7,952 nt of DNA from JBDTYT01 sp040005555. GTDB taxonomy: Bacteria > Actinomycetota > UBA4738 > HRBIN12. Position 1 is the stretch's first letter, and each line of letters opens with the position of its first letter. The position numbers and the translations under genes were made by a program. Below, piece by piece: positions 7,365 through 7,952 of this stretch. The stretch spans positions 1-7,952 of the forward strand of contig JBDTYT010000075.1 in NCBI GenBank assembly GCA_040005555.1, written 5' to 3'. A model generated the notes under the pieces. That model was not told the origin of the DNA and did no database searches. It saw only the letters and a list, made by a program, of their open reading frames with translations.

Positions 7365-7952
7365 AGGCTCCATCGAGTCCTGGCAGGCACGAGTCGGTTC
7401 CGGGTCCGCCGATCATGCCGTCGTAGCCGGGACCGCCGTCGAGGGCGTCGCCGCCGCCCTCGCCGAACAGCAGGTCCGAGCCGAGCTCACCGGCGATCAC
7501 GTCGTTGCCGGCCCCACCGAAGACCAGGTCGTTCCCGTCACCACCGTTGATCGTGTCGGCACCGCCCTGACCGCAGATCACGTCGTTGGCGACCGTGCCT
7601 GTGAGGACGTCGGACCCCGCTGTGCCGCTCATCGTGCACGCCGGGACCGGTTGCCAGTCCGGCGACAGGTCGTCCGCCGGGTCCGTGGTGAGCTGGACCT
7701 GCGAGGAACCGTCGGCGCCCATCGACCAGATATCGATGTTGCCCCCTCCCGCCGGAACGGATGCGTACGCGAGGGCCGTCCCGTCCGGCGACCACGAGGG
7801 GTCGAAGTCCTGGGAGGAGCTCATCGTGAGATCGGTCTCGACCTCGGTCGCCACGTCGATCGAGTAGATCTCCGAGCTCCCGTCGACGCAGCAGCGCTCG
7901 ACGGCGATCTTCGTGCCGTCGGGCGACCACGACGGGTTCCCGTCGACGAAGA
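7339..7952 (-). CDS. PD40 beta-propeller / RTX calcium-binding repeat protein (5' end missing)
   Basis: The frame is open to the right edge, so this is the C-terminal 203 residues of a longer protein; the GTG at 7854 is an internal valine, not the start. The visible part begins with two PD40 (TolB-like propeller) repeats, NPSWSPDGTKIAVER and DPSWSPDGTALAYAS, and a degenerate third, SPDWQPV. After a PACTMSGTAGSDVLTG junction come about seven glycine/aspartate nonapeptides of RTX type, for example DGNDLVFGG and AGNDVIAGE, which form a calcium-bound beta roll. Cysteines pair plausibly on either side (ACT with VICG, and DSC with KQC near the C-terminus), implying an oxidising, extracellular location. 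Proteins of this shape are frequent in actinobacteria; function is unknown (binding, matrix or surface role). No sorting motif is visible, and the signal peptide, if any, lies off-window. Its 3' end overlaps ppk2 by 26 bp. Confidence 0.82.
   Translation of the reverse strand, partial: FVDGNPSWSPDGTKIAVERCCVDGSSEIYSIDVATEVETDLTMSSSQDFDPSWSPDGTALAYASVPAGGGNIDIWSMGADGSSQVQLTTDPADDLSPDWQPVPACTMSGTAGSDVLTGTVANDVICGQGGADTINGGDGNDLVFGGAGNDVIAGELGSDLLFGEGGGDALDGGPGYDGMIGGPGTDSCLPGLDGAFTKQCESE

Noticed and set aside
7441..7461. A 7-bp stem with a 7-nt loop about 77 bp after the ppk2 stop, a possible terminator
   Set aside because: There is no U-tract on either strand and it lies in Gly/Asp repeat coding sequence, where such inverted GC words occur by chance.
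7420..7620. Imperfect tandem DNA repeats that might suggest a CRISPR or satellite array
   Set aside because: The roughly 27-bp periodicity is the coding of RTX nonapeptides; there are no identical repeats with unique spacers.

Overview
The window is GC-rich, with G/C strongly favoured at third codon positions and several GTG starts. The gene content fits a high-GC Gram-positive relative, most likely an actinomycetote. The pointers are a probable F420-dependent luciferase-like oxidoreductase, a cyclophilin of mycobacterial PpiA type, a Tat-exported lipoprotein binding protein, and a secreted-looking PD40/RTX protein with actinobacterial-style cysteine pairs. This placement is inference from gene families; there is no rRNA or other marker here to fix it.

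Layout, left to right. Positions 1-101 hold the 3' end of a probable LLM-class oxidoreductase. Next on the plus strand are a cytoplasmic cyclophilin (145-654) and a phytanoyl-CoA-dioxygenase-family Fe(II)/2-oxoglutarate oxygenase (712-1506). The ribosome-associated GTPase gene typA/bipA (1513-3348) runs on the minus strand and meets the oxygenase gene tail to tail with only 6 bp between them. A 64-bp divergent gap separates typA from a plus-strand transport cluster. This cluster has a potD-like Tat lipoprotein (3413-4696), a potB-like permease (4723-5646), a potC-like permease (5643-6509), and a polyphosphate kinase 2 gene (6513-7364) that starts 3 bp after potC. Finally, a minus-strand gene (7339 to beyond the right edge) encodes PD40 beta-propeller repeats followed by RTX calcium-binding nonapeptides, and its 3' end overlaps ppk2 by 26 bp.

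The potD-potB-potC-ppk2 block looks like one transcription unit for uptake of a polyamine-like (or other small organic) solute. No potA-type ATPase is present, so the ATPase must come from elsewhere. The linked PPK2 would move phosphate between polyphosphate and nucleotides, and its coupling to the transporter is the most unusual context in the window. The rest is ordinary housekeeping or accessory sequence. I saw no tRNA, rRNA, CRISPR array, insertion sequence or phage gene, and no stretch over 300 bases is without a gene. I did not find a clearly new biological system; the findings are moderate-interest leads.
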